From positions 248,001 through 312,000 of the forward strand of contig CANTFL010001445.1 of assembly GCA_947650285.1 (NCBI GenBank): a DNA stretch of 64,000 nt, given 5' to 3'. This DNA comes from Hyaloperonospora brassicae. Its lineage: Eukaryota > Oomycota > Peronosporomycetes > Peronosporales > Peronosporaceae. Made by a program: the position numbers and the translations under genes. Under the pieces are notes generated by a model. That model was given only the letters and a program-made list of their open reading frames with translations. It ran no database searches and was not told the origin of the DNA. This document shows, in pieces, positions 1-11,527 of the stretch. How positions within the stretch are numbered: the stretch's first letter is position 1; each line of letters starts with the position of its first letter.

Positions 1-349
1 GCCGACTCAGAAGCTGGTTTTAAGTAAAGACGTTATCAGTAATAGTTTGTCATTGGGTACCATACATCTTTCTAAAGCAACAAACTTGATTTAATCTTAT
101 CCTTGTACTTGAGCGTATAATCACATGTACAGATTTTAGCATCCCCAGTGATATGCTCTGAAAATAAGTAATAATGCATCCAATCAAAGGAATTACCCCT
201 GACGCATTTTTCATATGTATTACAAATCCAATGAGCTCATCGCGCTTTTTCGCTTTAAGCTACTTTAGTAACGCATTCATCCATATTCAAACTCTGATCT
301 AATTTGCAGAATTTAAAGGTCTTCTGATTTCACATGAGATATGCATACA

Positions 350-602
350 CTTATGCGCTACCATAAATTGTACGGCAACATCAAGAAGTGTATATTTGCA
401 GCTAGTGGGATAACACCGATTGGATGCATCATTGATCAAAACGACCTATGCCCTGATCTAGAAAGAAATTAATACGATCGTTCACTGGCAATGTACATTC
501 GTTGTTAAGAGGCTTATCACACTTAGGGTGCTAGTGGCGTACTTGTACAAGAAATCGCGCAGCTACTTCGAGATACTATTCATCTTTGTTGTTTGTCGAG
601 GG
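350..602 (+). pseudogene. Ty3/gypsy reverse transcriptase relic (palm/thumb fragment)
   Basis: The + frame from 350 reads LMRYHKLYGNIKKCIFAAS and then TPIGCIID up to a stop at 470-472. This is the RT segment that follows the catalytic YxDD motif in Ty3/gypsy elements. It matches element 2 of this window at about 31620-31730 (KLYANIIRCIFAAS, PLLGCIVG). Nucleotide similarity continues out of frame to about 602, where the text resembles the element 2 stretch 31741-31870. Frames are broken and no flanking domains were found, so this is an orphan fragment of the element 1/2 family. Confidence 0.7.
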
Positions 603-3600
603 TAATAAAGATGTAATATCTACCTGCTGAGTATCATATTCTCGTTTAGCGATATAAAAGAAAGGCATGATACATTTTTTGCGTATATTGCTGCAGACCA
701 CACAGATATTTAATCTGGACTGTAATGCCATTAATTATCAATCGGCTTTGCCTTGATGAAGTATTGCACAGGTAGAGTAGAACGCGTCGGTCGCGCCAGC
801 TCTATCCATCTGAGCTCAGTTTTCCGCAACATATGAATGCAGATTTGTCAGTAATTTTACACGTCTAAGTTTCAAGAATATTTTTGAAAAGATTGCCTCA
901 CATCGTTTATGTATACCATGCGTTATTATGCACGGCCGACAACATCAACCATTTCAAAAAGATATATCTATATAAATTTGTTGTTATAGCAGATAATTTT
1001 TCTCTGAATTGATGAAACTAAAATGACCATGTGTCGTTGCTGATGCAATTCTGCACCGGCCTTTTTTTATCCGGATGCCAAGTCTAACAGAGAGTAAAAA
1101 CCATGTTAAAAACAAAAAATTTCAAGGATCTTTTTATAGAGACCACATTCGACGACGTAGGATAGGCGCACGCAAAAGGATGAGTAATTGCGCGTCTACT
1201 AATTTTTTATTCCAGATTACTATGAAACGCTTTTCAGCGCATTTGTCATTCACCTACGGATACAAACCCAAGATGAGCTACTGTACTATACAGCAGACGT
1301 CGGCGACAAAACACGAAATTTCGTTGCTACTTAAACCAATCTGCGAAAGTGGATCAATTATAATTTTTTCGACGCTTCATTAAGTGGTAATCGTGGGCGT
1401 GTATATTTTTCTCGTATTTAATCTAGCTTCTAGGTAGACAATCTAGTATTATTCTCGGTAAAGTATTCTACTTCGTGTTTGCACAGTTTCATCATCTACC
1501 TGTTCTAGCAACGTGCCTTAATTCCGTTTTAAACAACTTCAAATTGGCCTGATCGAAGACGATAGCAAAAACATCACATTTCTATCTTTTAGTAAATGGG
1601 TTGCAGAAAGATAATTTCATCTCGTTTTTGTCTTTACGTCGACTACACTATAGGGCTGAAGTTGTGCTTGATTAACATGGTCTTTTGACTCCATATATTT
1701 TCACGTGAACTCGTCTCCATTCAAAACCCTCGTGTGACGGCCAATATCAAAGACCCTTGTTACGTTCTTGTCGAATTCGGGTAAATACGCATACAATTTT
1801 ATCTAGAGCTGATTTTCATATAGAAGAATCCAATCATGCCTCTTAACATACACTGATAATACGTTTAATCGTTATGAGTTGCTGTGCGTTCTTGACCATA
1901 GATAGTTAATAATAGACAATGAATGTATGCGGTATAGACGCATACAACTTTTACTGTAAATTGATTACGTCATATACAAATCTTCACATTGTAGGAGGTG
2001 GCCCCGGTATGAGGGGAGAGATACTGGCTCGAGCAAACCATTCATTTTATTGCTCATCCTGCATCGACAAATATCGACGCCTCGGACGACTCACCTGTCT
2101 ATTCGATTGGGATTGAAGAAGACGATCGAGAAAGATATTGATATCTTCAATGTGATGACGATGATGGCTAATTCAGTATCGCCCCCAAAAAAACCGGCTA
2201 CTAGTTATATAAGTCGTAGCTGACGATGCCAATTATCTGTTAAACAAGTAAAATTCACGACGATAATATAAACAAGATCAAATGAAAGAAGTCTTACTGT
2301 CACGAGAAGAAAATTTTTTTCGGTCAAGATTCGATAGCGGAGGCGGTTGATCGCCAAAAATCGAAACGCTGACAAAGAAGGACATTGAATTGTTTTATCA
2401 TATAACAAAGAGAATCTAGTCCTTTTCTATATAGAAAGCGTACATATTCACGTAGTGACCAACGTAGACGAGAACAGATTACTGCTTGTCACACCGTATG
2501 ATACCGTGTGCTGCGTCGTCAAGAAAATCCATACAAAAATGAGCTGACACGTAGGAATGTACGCAACATTAATTTCTTATGTGGAGTCTTAGCCCGTATT
2601 GTCAGTACTAGAAAAATTTCCGATTCTAAAGGTGCCCGTTACGCTGAAGGTTCTTCAGTGAGTTTTTGCGCTTACCTCCCAGTCTTCCGACCCGTCGTTG
2701 TAAGAAAAAAGGTCCCTTCAGGGACCAAAAGAGCCGTAGTAAGGTCTCTGCCACATTTCATATATGGAAAGGAAGCCTTAATTTAATATTAATCGCAAAC
2801 AGCATGCTCAGACCGATCATGTTTGCGAAAATACACGATGCCGTTGCACAGTATCGGCTGGGTCAGGAGCCTGTCCTATTCATATGCGAGGTCATCGCGT
2901 ACCTCACGAGTTGCATAATTTGAAAAATTAAAAAATTTACCTGGTTCCGCTGGTAATCCAGCTCAGGTGTTTTCGCCACTAACACATCCTTTTAGAATTT
3001 GCGCGGTGATCAAACCTTCTTAGTGAAGCCTGCCTCGATAAATGCGACGTAAAAGAATTTTAAGACAATTTACATCATATTGAGTGCGGTAAATTAACTT
3101 TGTGGGACATTTTAATGTTGCGGTTCATAGCATTAGTTGACTTACTTGGCCTCGGACAGTAGTAAGACAAAGTCCGCCTTATATTTAGTAATTCCATCGC
3201 AAAAGAAATCTTTAGGCGCTTCAAAAAGCTTCTAATCGCATTTGCTTCGTGCATCTGAAAGTAGATGGGCGGCCTACAATAGGACCAAGTAATGAGGACC
3301 CCCTATATAAAATATTAGTATTCGCAAAACATCTATGAAATGATTTGCTCCATTAGAGATAGACAATCCCGCCTCTCTGAAAAAGAGTGCAGTCAATACC
3401 TACCATTGGTTAGGAGGCACATCTCATAACTGATGCGAGGATCATCAAGTTTGTCAAGTCAGGTACCACGAAAATGCATCTAACATCGTAGACGCATGCA
3501 TCGACGCTTAATGAATGTGTATATGTATTGTTTGCTGTATAATTTATTTCTGAAGAATCCGTCGATGAAGTAGTGTGCTCAGTGTAATATTATTTTGCAT

Positions 3601-3877
3601 TGGCGTCGATACGAGTAAGCCTTGACGAGCCAAGCAAGTTTTTTGTCCCATTCTCTCATCAATTTAATTTACCGGTCTAAAACCATCGGTAGTGACAAGA
3701 AACACTTATATAGAAGAGAGGCGCAAAATGTCGTGTATACTTATTTAGTGTGTAATGTTAACAGAAGTGCTGATATCTAAAAGTCAAGACTGATTAATGA
3801 ATTGGACTCGTTTGACTCCGACTCTAGTGACCGACAGTATCAAGAGGATCACTTTTGCAGTATCGTCCACTTTCTTT
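603..3877. other. Intergenic or decayed sequence, no gene recognised
   Basis: About 3.3 kb with only short chance frames (100 codons or fewer) and no recognised protein motif. It is AT-rich and probably holds unrecognisable repeat remains. A tRNA-like half sequence at 781-827 (minus strand) is listed separately. The missing upstream part of the element 1 5' LTR should lie in the right-hand part, but I could not align it. Confidence 0.5.
781..827 (-). other. tRNA-like 5' half / possible A-box relic
   Basis: On the minus strand GCTCAGATGGATAGAGC forms a D-arm-like stem (GCTC/GAGC) with an A-box-like core, followed by a possible anticodon-like stem. There is no T33, no T-psi-C arm and no B-box (GGTTCGA) in the following 80 nt, so it is not a functional tRNA. 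It may be a tRNA-derived SINE head or coincidence. Confidence 0.2.
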
Positions 3878-3934
3878 AAGCTCGTAGAGCATTATGTCTT
3901 TCTCTGACATAAAGAGCTGTGTAGCTTCGCTACA
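3878..3934 (+). repeat. 5' LTR, 3' end only (element 1)
   Basis: These 57 nt align without gaps to the last 57 nt of the 3' LTR (10899-10955). Shared blocks are GCTCGTAGAGC, GAGCTGTGTAGCT and CGCTACA. A primer-binding site follows two bases later, as in elements 2 and 4. Further upstream I could not align the two LTRs, so the left end is unresolved. Confidence 0.65.
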
Positions 3935-3936
3935 CT

Positions 3937-3947
3937 TGGTAGCACTT
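3937..3947 (+). other. Primer-binding site (element 1)
   Basis: TGGTAGCACTT begins two bases after the LTR end, with the same spacing as in element 2 (28497). TGGTAGC is complementary to the 3' end of eukaryotic initiator methionine tRNAs, so priming by tRNA-iMet is the likely mechanism (family knowledge plus inference). Confidence 0.6.
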
Positions 3948-3993
3948 GTGGTCAATCTACACCTAGTCGTTACGACTGATCCTCTGTAAGGAT

Positions 3994-5027
3994 GAAGCAA
4001 TACACACCCCTTACTGAGGCCCAAAAAATTGCTTTTACTAAGCTAAACGTGCCCGTAGGGCCTGGTTGTGTGGAGTTTCTAGCTGCACAAGGTCCTGACG
4101 TGCTCAATACGCGTGTCAAGACCTTCATGCAGTATATAACGGCCCTTGTAGAGCAGATTTAAAACCAAACAGCGTCGGTACTTCCCCGCGCTTTGTGGCA
4201 ATTCCAGACAAAGAGGACAAGCCTCGTTCGCTTTGGGTGGACGCTAAGCATAAATCCGGGAAGGAGATATGAAATATATCTTTCTCTGTATCCGTGAGTT
4301 TAAGATGCCCATGAGATTATGCCTCATCTCACTTGATCCCCAGCGAGTCTCGCTGGCCATCTCTTAGCTTGATGGGAGAGCTAGAGAGTGTCTTCTGACG
4401 TGTGGCACGTTTGTCGACTTAGCTTTTCCATTATGGGATTCGCTCAAGTTCAACCTTTTGCGTGTTTTTTCGCCGCATAATCAGGCTTATCTCGTGCGGT
4501 CACGCTTCTTGTCTACCCTTCAGGGTCCGAATAAGTTAACGGACTATGTCCAAGAGTCGAGAAATCCGATGACTACTATGCAGTCTGACCCTCTCCCTGA
4601 GACAGTCTACGTGACTTTCTTTATGGAAGGCCTTCGTGCTGGCGAGGCCAGAACCGAGGTGTTTCGGGTCCATCCATCCTCTTTTGAGGAAGCTATTAGC
4701 ATCGGTCAAAACGCTAAGCACAACTGTAAGTCGGCCAGACTTGGTTGTAATGGGTAAAACCCAAGCTTTTCGAGGGCAACCTCACTCAACACCTCGGCTT
4801 ACTGTAAGCCAGAACCGATGGATCTCAGCCATGCTGAAGATGAAGGTGAAGCGGAGCTTCATGTTGCAGAGAAACGACAGGAAGTGAGACGCTGTTATAT
4901 GTGCGGAAGCACTAAACACTTGCGCCACACTTGTCCTTTGCGCCAACAGCACCAGGATCCTATTAGAAAACACCCCGGCCCCAACCAGAAGGCTGGTATG
5001 GCACGGGGAAACCTCGAGACCCGGTAG
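3994..5027 (+). pseudogene. gag, decayed (element 1)
   Basis: An ATG at 3994 opens MKQYTPLTEAQKIAFTKLN, broken by stops near 4160 and 4270. The capsid-like part resumes at about 4470-4740 (DYVQESRN, FFMEGLRAGEARTEVF). The nucleocapsid zinc knuckle CYMCGSTKHLRHTC is intact CX2CX4HX4C at about 4896-4937. The frame ends at TAG 5025-5027, the same place relative to the knuckle as in elements 2 and 4. Gag packages the element RNA. Frameshifts split this copy into at least three pieces. Confidence 0.75.
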
Positions 5028-5042
5028 GCGCGGGGCGCCGTA
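5025..5042 (+). promoter_or_regulatory. Hairpin starting at the gag stop codon (element 1)
   Basis: The gag stop TAG is followed by GCGCGGGGCGCCGTA. The stem GGCGC (5027-5031) pairs with GCGCC (5035-5039) around a GGG loop. The outer TA pairs with TA (5041-5042), leaving G5040 bulged. The same structure with different bases occurs at 29689 and 63758. It is a candidate stop-codon readthrough signal between gag and pol. The pairing is read from the sequence; the function is inferred. Confidence 0.5.
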
Positions 5043-5145
5043 CTGGGGTAGAATGGAGTTATGTTGCTTCTCTACGAGGTAGAGTGAACAGGGCTTAGCC
5101 CCACCGAGCTATGTGCCCACCAGCACACAGCGTAGATACAAGCCT

Positions 5146-8100
5146 GACTTGATAGTCGCTGAGGTGACAGTGAAAGACTTTGAAAAGCAGTGGTCGCTTT
5201 TATTCGATTCAGGATCATGATGCAATTATTATCGACGTCGCTCCCTTGAGGGAAGTCAGCGATATTCTGAAGCGCTCACAGCGCATTAGGGTGATTCGAT
5301 AACTATTCGTTTAGCGACTAGTAGTCGTGTCACTGTGCCTAAAGTTCCGTTGAACTTAGGTGTGACGTTTTTGGACGTTTACAGCATTAAACGCTGCCTT
5401 TTCCTCGATTTGAATTCGAGACATGATCTCATCATAGGTACGGCTTTGCTTGAACGCCATGATACATGAATTGATCAAAGGTCTAAGACCTTAGGCGCCA
5501 CGCGCAATTTTCCTAGTGAAGTTTGGAGAGTCATGAGCCCAGTTTCGCTAGGCAACAAAAGCGCTATTAATGCGAGCCATTGACGGAAGATGTCAATGTG
5601 CTGGACATTGGTATGTCAGAGTTAATAAACTCTTATGTCAATGACATATAGATTAAGCGGAGCTTTTTCATCGTATGTGAAGGGAGTTGTACTCCGTTAA
5701 GTAATAATCGTTTTAATAGTGAGTCACTGCACGCTGCAGGCATGGTTGGCCTAGGGTCGAGTCTTCAAGAATTTAATTATTCTGATGTGAGTGGGGTGGC
5801 ACGTGAAATTCCACCTAGTGAGGGCGGCAGCGATGGCGCCTCACTGAATTTCGGTAATGGCATTCCTGGCGAAAGGTTGAAGCCTATAGAATAGACCCGC
5901 ACGGTGCACGTGAAGTGGTACGTTTAAATCCAATGGGTTAAGTGTTCGTATTATGTAACTCTTTACCAGATGTTGTTCAAGATATGAGCTCTCGTATAGA
6001 GCGTGCTATAAATACCAACTACGGGGTCCTATGTCCCGGCATCTAGGAGGCATAAGGGAGCTTTAATGAAACAACCCCAGCGTCGGGTGGAAACTGTTAA
6101 GAGCCAACCATCCAAGGTGTCACGAAGTGTTTAGAGTTATATACACTACGCACATTCAGCCAAGCCTTGCAGACAGGAAAGTTATTCGATTTAGTGGTCA
6201 TTTGATCCGACATTGAGTTTAAATTGTCCTCGTTATTGGACAATTTTCGTCCTTGAGAACACGAAAGCGACACTTGGTGCGCGTAGTGGATCTGCTATGA
6301 ATCCTCTCGATTCGACTTATTCTTTCGTAAAACATTTTCAAGACGTGGCGTGTCACGACCCATTGTCTGTCTTATATTCTGATAGAGGTGTTCGTCATGA
6401 AATTGACTTGTTTCGTAAACTGAATACTGCGTAACACGACAGTGACCGTTACCAAAAGTAAAGTGTGACGTCATTTACGACTTCTTTCGTGCAAAGCACG
6501 CGGCAGGAATTATACGTGAGAGCAAATATCCCCATTACACACCGACCTTCTGTGTCAAAAATCCTAATGGGAAGTGGCGCATTTTTCATGCTTACAATAA
6601 TCTTAATGCTTCCACAAACCCGGCCTAGACATCAATCCCTAGATTTAATGTTCTTCGAAACAACATGGTGGGACGTACGGTGTAAAGTGCGATCGACCTA
6701 GTCGATGGTTCTACCAGTTCTTCATTCGTGAGAGTGATGTCCCGCTGCCAGCATTCTGTACCCTTGTCGGTATTCTCTGGGAGTGGCTTGTAATGCCACA
6801 GGGGTTATCAAATACCCCAGCTGCATTCAATCGTCTTGTGTTGCAACTGTTTTGACCTCATCGATGTTATGCACAGACATACTACGATGACATAATTATC
6901 CATCGTCGTGCTATGAACTATCGGTGTGATGTGGATAATCATATCGACCATTTACGAGCATTCCTTGAGTGCATGCGTGCATATAAATTGTACACCAACT
7001 CATATAAATGAATCTTTGGTGCAAATGAGGATTCCTTTTTAGGATACTTCATTACAAAGAGAGGCCTTCGAGCTGATCTTGCTAAGGTGAAAGCCATAGT
7101 TGATAGGCCGGTTTTAAAGAAACATATGACGTACGTAAGTAGCTTGGTCTTGCCAATTACTTACACAAGTGTAGTGCGAACTACGCAAACATGGCATCGG
7201 CCATTATTCAATCTAATCAATAAGGATGTGCCGTGATGCTAGACTATCACTCGAGCACGATGATCTTTAATCAGTTAAAGAAAGTCTCTAGCATGCGTCA
7301 AAACGTTGGCTTTGCCCGATCGTGATCGGCCTTCCAGTGTTGTGTGTGACGCATCTGACTTTGCAATTGGCAATGCTATGCTTCAGACAGATGTCGAGGG
7401 ACGAGAGCGCGTTGTTGGGTTTGAGTCTCGGCAGCTCACAGCTGCTGAAAAGAACTATTCCTTTCATGATCAGTAGCTACTTGTAATGAAGTATGCGCTT
7501 GTAAAATTCAGAATTCATCTGCTTGTCTCCAAGCCGTTTGTGATCTACACCGATCATGCGTCATTGCGCACTGCAACCCAGCCGCCACATCACTCTCAGA
7601 GAATGGCTCGTTAGCTTTCCTTCTTTGCCGAGTCAACTTCGAGGTGAAGTATAAGCCGGGCAAGCACAATTCTTCTGCGGATGCGTTGTCACGCAGGCCT
7701 GACTATGAGATTGCTCATGTTACGACTCTGTCGTCGTCGGTCACTGGCCTCATCCGTTCGGCATATGCCAAAGATGGATATTGTGTAGCTCTGCTACGTG
7801 CTCTAGGAAGCGAGGAGTTTCAGGACTCAGACATAGATTTGCTGGCACGATTACGTGAGAGGCTACATCGATATTACATCGATCAAGGCCTGTTGTGATG
7901 TAGCACAGATGTTGAGGATACTCCTCAGATCGTTACCCTCATGATGAGGAGTTGAAGTATCGGATCCTCTATGAGGCGTATGATACTGCGTTGAGCGGTC
8001 ATCTCGGTCGTGAGAAGACCAATAGCTTAGTTAGTTAATGATATTGGTAGCCCAAACTTTACAAATGGGTTAGTACATATGTTCGTACGTATAAAAAAAT

Positions 8101-9117
8101 ATCAACGGGTGAAAACTTCAGCTCATGCGGCTGCTCCGCTAATTAGTCTACCCATACCCTCGGGGTGTTGGGAGTCCATCAACATGGACTTCATGTTCGG
8201 TTGCCGAAAGACGCACATGGCAATTCCGGTATAATGGTCTTTGCTGACCGCTTAAGTAGGATGGATCAATTGGCGGCTGTGCCAGATACCATTGGTGGTA
8301 AGGGCACAGCAACGGAGTTTATAAATCGTGTGTTTCGACAACACGGCTTGCCTATGGCATGTATCGGAGCGATACCCCCGCTTCACTGAAGATATTTTAA
8401 AAGTCCTTCTTCAAAGTGCTTGTCACACGATTGGACATGTCCACAGCGGATCATCCGCATACCGATGGTCAAACCGAGCGAAATTATTGCGTCATTGGTG
8501 ACATATTACGCAGAGTTTGCGCTTATAAACCAAAACGATGGATCTTGATGATCTCGATCGTTGAGTTTGCGTTAAACAACGCTGTACATGCCTCGACATG
8601 TTTTGATACGTTCTATGTAAACGGTCTCACACATTTTCGCGTTCCGTTAACGCTACCACTCCGTAATTTAGGGATAAGTGGGGCAAAATGGACATTAGCT
8701 TGCTGGTATCATCCCTGCTTCTGTTAACAAACAGGTTAGCGAGATATCTCATTTCAACTGAATGCCTTACGACATGTGCGGGACGCCATGGCTGATAGCA
8801 AAGACAAGCAGAAGGAAAAATCTGATGATAAAGGCAGAGGTTGTATTGAAAGTGATGGGGTCGGAGACCAATATCTCCTTAACGCTAAAAACTTACCTGC
8901 AATTGTAGTGTCTGACGTCTTTAAGATTAAGTTGCGTCCGCGCTTCATTGGACCATTAACGGTCGTCGCCAAGAAGGGACTTGCGCATACGCTCAACCTT
9001 TCGCGCAAACTGCGCACACACCCTGTATTCTACGTGGGCTTGCTCAAGCCGTATAGGGAACTGTCTCACGTGAACTTGGAGACGCTTGCGCCGCGTAAAT
9101 ATGCCATCGGTTGCTAA
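5146..9117 (+). pseudogene. pol, decayed: protease, RT, RNase H, integrase, chromodomain-like end (element 1)
   Basis: Retropepsin: SLLFDSGS near 5200 (Asp-Ser-Gly active site) then a stop. RT: EWLVMPQGLSNTPAAFNR at about 6780-6835 and the catalytic YYDD at about 6880. RNase H: from about 7310 (VCDASDFAIGNAMLQ) to YKPGKHNSSADALSRRPD at about 7650-7700. Integrase: zinc-binding His pair at about 7940-8010, the first catalytic Asp region (NMDFMF) near 8185, the final Glu region (HTDGQTERN) near 8460. C-terminus: RPRFIGPLTVVAKKG then HPVFYVGLLKPYR (8930-9055). More than ten stops or frameshifts separate these parts. Confidence 0.85.
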
Positions 9118-10039
9118 ATCCGAATTAGGAGGTCAAACTGAGCTTCCATACGGGCTTGGACCAACTCCAATGCCTGGATACGGGCTTGGTCCAACTCCAA
9201 CGCCTGAACACGAGCTTGCATCGCGTCGAGAGCACTCTGGGACTTACACAATGTCTCATGTAGATTACTCAGCTCGAGAAGCAACTTATCATGCTCCTAC
9301 TTCGATACACCGACCTCCACCGACGCTGCTTAATGAGCAAGGGCACCACCAGTTCCATGTGTAGAGCCTCCTGCACCGACGTCTTCTTCATGTTAAATAC
9401 CAGCATCTGATGAAGTGGAGAAGGTAATCGGAGTCGAAGGAATCTTAGAGTATAAAATGCCACATCGGCAGGATTGACCATACGCCTTGGATGTTTTTAA
9501 AAATCGTGGCGAAGGTCATCCCTCGACCGAACGCGCTTCTCACCAATAGTAGTGGGAAGTAGAGGGTTGCTCCGCACCATTGTGTGAAATTTCGCAGCTA
9601 CCGGCGTAGCCGAAGTACAGCGCGTTTGATTGCACAGTTAGCCTCTGGCCTTGAGCTTGGCGTATTCGTGCCGAAGCTTTCGTTCCAAACGAACATCAGC
9701 CACATCGACACTTGCTCTTAGAGCTGTGATGCTGCTGGGGTGCAGCTTGCGGTACACCCAGTACATAAATTGGTTGTCCTCTTATTCAAAAAACTCATCG
9801 GCGAACAACAAGATGGGCACGCCCTTTATCGGTCGAACCAAAATACCACAAGCCAGGATCACAAGGTGTGCCTTGTACTGACCTTCTGTGGTCAAGAATG
9901 GTTCGAGATGTCTCTCATGCAGAACCTGGCGTAAGGCGATGCCGTCAGGCGTCGTAGCCTCTGGGGAAATGGCCCATGTTGAGAGGCCACGGTCTTCTAT
10001 TTGACGGAGACGTTCTTCCACGTCAGGTGTTGAGAACAC
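9114..10039 (-). pseudogene. Antisense accessory frame, decayed (element 1)
   Basis: This minus-strand sequence lies between the end of pol and the polypurine tract. The C-terminal part (9114-9296) reads as a leucine-heptad coiled coil: EHDKLLLELSNLHETL, then ALDAMQARVQALELDQAR and ALELVQARMEAQFDLL. It is partly built from a 30-bp tandem repeat (9151-9210). An upstream open part (9782-10039) reads EERLRQIEDRGL and RQVLHERHLEPFLTTEGQY. Both parts resemble, in order, the antisense frame of element 2 (shared LHETL, similar IE...TP.G...Y spacing). It has several stops and shifts. Function unknown; it matches no family I recognise. Confidence 0.5.
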
Positions 10040-10149
10040 ATAATTGCTCCGGTTTGAACAAGCCTCTTGGTATGAGCGCGACGAAAGGCTTTCTCCTCAC
10101 GCTAAAGAATCAATCCTGTTGATCGTCGAGTGGTTTGGTGATGATGTGT

Positions 10150-10548
10150 TCACCGGCACTTGTCTTCTATGATGCTGCACCATTGGCGCGGTGATTTCAC
10201 CACGTTCAACGAACGGGTTTGGTGCTGTGAGGGGTAGAACCTTAGACACAGGGGGTTGGACGTTGTCTTGTCATCTCCATAGACATTGGTATCGCTACCA
10301 TAGTGCACATCTTCATCAAGCGAGGTACGAGGAAAGAGTCCTAGACTAGTTGGGTGGCGATGCCATGGTATTTCGTGTATTAGCAAATTGTAAGGTTTAA
10401 GCGTACACACCGACTTCTTCGAGAAAAGAAATCGTTTGACGTTTCGTGGTAACGTCAGTCCGGAGGGGGAGGGTGTAACGGGGTTACACAACAGGTGTGT
10501 GTAATGGGTTACATAACATGTGTGGTACACAAAGGAACGGAGTTTCAT
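10150..10548 (-). CDS. Hypothetical ORF reaching into the 3' LTR (element 1)
   Basis: A 132-codon minus-strand ORF whose ATG lies inside the 3' LTR (10474-10955) and whose first 25 codons are LTR antisense sequence. It contains EDVHYGSDTNVYGDDK and no recognised domain. It lies where the N-terminus of the antisense accessory frame would be expected, but in another frame from the downstream pieces. It may be a remnant of that gene or a chance frame. Confidence 0.25.
   Translation of the reverse strand: MKLRSFVYHTCYVTHYTHLLCNPVTPSPSGLTLPRNVKRFLFSKKSVCTLKPYNLLIHEIPWHRHPTSLGLFPRTSLDEDVHYGSDTNVYGDDKTTSNPLCLRFYPSQHQTRSLNVVKSPRQWCSIIEDKCR
10461..10473 (+). other. Polypurine tract (element 1)
   Basis: CGGAGGGGGAGGG directly precedes the TGTAAC start of the 3' LTR. 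This is the expected position of the plus-strand primer of an LTR retrotransposon. Confidence 0.7.
10474..10525 (+). repeat. Two tandem 26-bp palindromic units at the LTR start
   Basis: Units 10474-10499 and 10500-10525 start TGTAACGGGGTTACA and TGTAATGGGTTACA. Each holds an inverted TGTAA/TTACA pair that copies the inverted termini of the LTR itself. Seen directly in the sequence. Confidence 0.75.
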
Positions 10549-10955
10549 TAAAAATGGTACAAGAAGATCGTATTAATTGTCGGGGGCTGACGTTTGTCAG
10601 CCACCGAATCAAGAGATCTTTTAGGAGGTATAAATTAGAACAGTAATGACTAGGTTAAGTGCGTTGTTCTGAGGTGTTCTTTTAGATATACAGAATTAAA
10701 GTTCAGTACCTATTTTGATCAACAAAAGAAACGTGCCTCACGAGGCGTCTTTGATCGTAAGAGCTAGCAATGCCTTGAAGATAGCTGCTCTTGAGACTTT
10801 TGTGCTGTGATTCTTCTAAATTGTTTGGTCCTTCTGGAACAGGGACCGTTAATTTTCTGAGATTGTTGACTCTCTGAGTCGGGTTCTCTGAACCAAAGTT
10901 GCTCGTAGAGCGTGAAGTCTCCCTATTGCTTAATGAGCTGTGTAGCTCCGCTACA
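10474..10955 (+). repeat. 3' LTR (element 1)
   Basis: 482 bp, beginning TGTAACGGGG and ending GCTACA. The start follows a polypurine tract; the end was set by alignment to the 5' LTR remnant at 3878-3934, which is followed by a primer-binding site. The first 52 bp are two 26-bp palindrome-bearing units (separate entry). The LTR lies 572 bp upstream of the AP-3 beta start codon, on the same strand. Confidence 0.7.
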
Positions 10956-11527
10956 CATCCGGTGAATGTATGTTGTCTGAGAATACAGGGTGTAGCAGGG
11001 GCGGTTACTGTCAGTAAATCAGCGCGCAGTGAATGTGTCGCGTGAGGTTGGTAACGTTTTGTGTAGAGTAGGAACTTGTGAATGCGTTAGGAAGACTCGA
11101 ATTGAGATGTAAAGCATCGCACATGCTGATCTTTGCTGAATTTCTTGCTTCGGCATTGACAAACAACCAGCGAAACATCAACCGAAGAAGCAGATGAAGG
11201 ACGGTAAACCACGCTACAGTCCGGGTTACACTGCTATTTATGTAAATAAGCAAAACAAGCCTGTATACATCTTCATTCGTACACATCTTTCTCCGCTGTA
11301 ACGCTCTATCCGTATGAATCGATCAAGCCACCAATCCTCCTATTGATCCTCCACCTCTCTATCCGCTCAATGTGTGGCGGATAAACGCATCTCCTCCCCC
11401 TCCCCACATCTTTCGATAGACACGTCGAAACCGCACTCTCCACCTAGTCGTCGTCCTGCCATCCACTAGCTCACCCCTTCCGTCCACCCTCTGTGTCCCT
11501 CGCCCCCCTCCCGTGTCTTGTCGCACC
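10956..11527. other. Upstream region of the AP-3 beta gene
   Basis: About 570 bp between the LTR and the start codon. The last 200 bp are pyrimidine-rich on the + strand (CCTCCCCCTCCCC, TCGCCCCCCTCCC), as in many oomycete promoters and 5' leaders. I found no convincing Inr+FPR element, so no start site is proposed. Confidence 0.4.

Larger units (their letters stand above)
3878..10955 (+). mobile_element. Element 1: decayed Ty3/gypsy LTR retrotransposon
   Basis: Order on the + strand: end of a 5' LTR (3878-3934), primer-binding site (3937), gag with CCHC knuckle, retropepsin, RT, RNase H, integrase, chromodomain-like C-terminus (to 9117), antisense coiled-coil frame (9114-10039), polypurine tract (10461-10473) and 3' LTR (10474-10955). 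Every coding part carries several stops and frameshifts, so the copy is dead. It belongs to the same family as elements 2 and 4 (same LTR ends TGTAAC...TACA, same primer site, same domain order) but is clearly diverged from them. Confidence 0.85.

Noticed and set aside
781..827. Functional tRNA gene
   Set aside because: The T-arm, B-box and T33 are missing; kept only as a low-confidence relic.
8754..9017. 87-codon minus-strand frame opposite the element 1 pol end
   Set aside because: Shadow of the chromodomain-like pol frame on the + strand.
11513..11527. Five-codon N-terminal extension of AP-3 beta
   Set aside because: It begins with GTG. The ATG at 11528 has a good context and fits family length.
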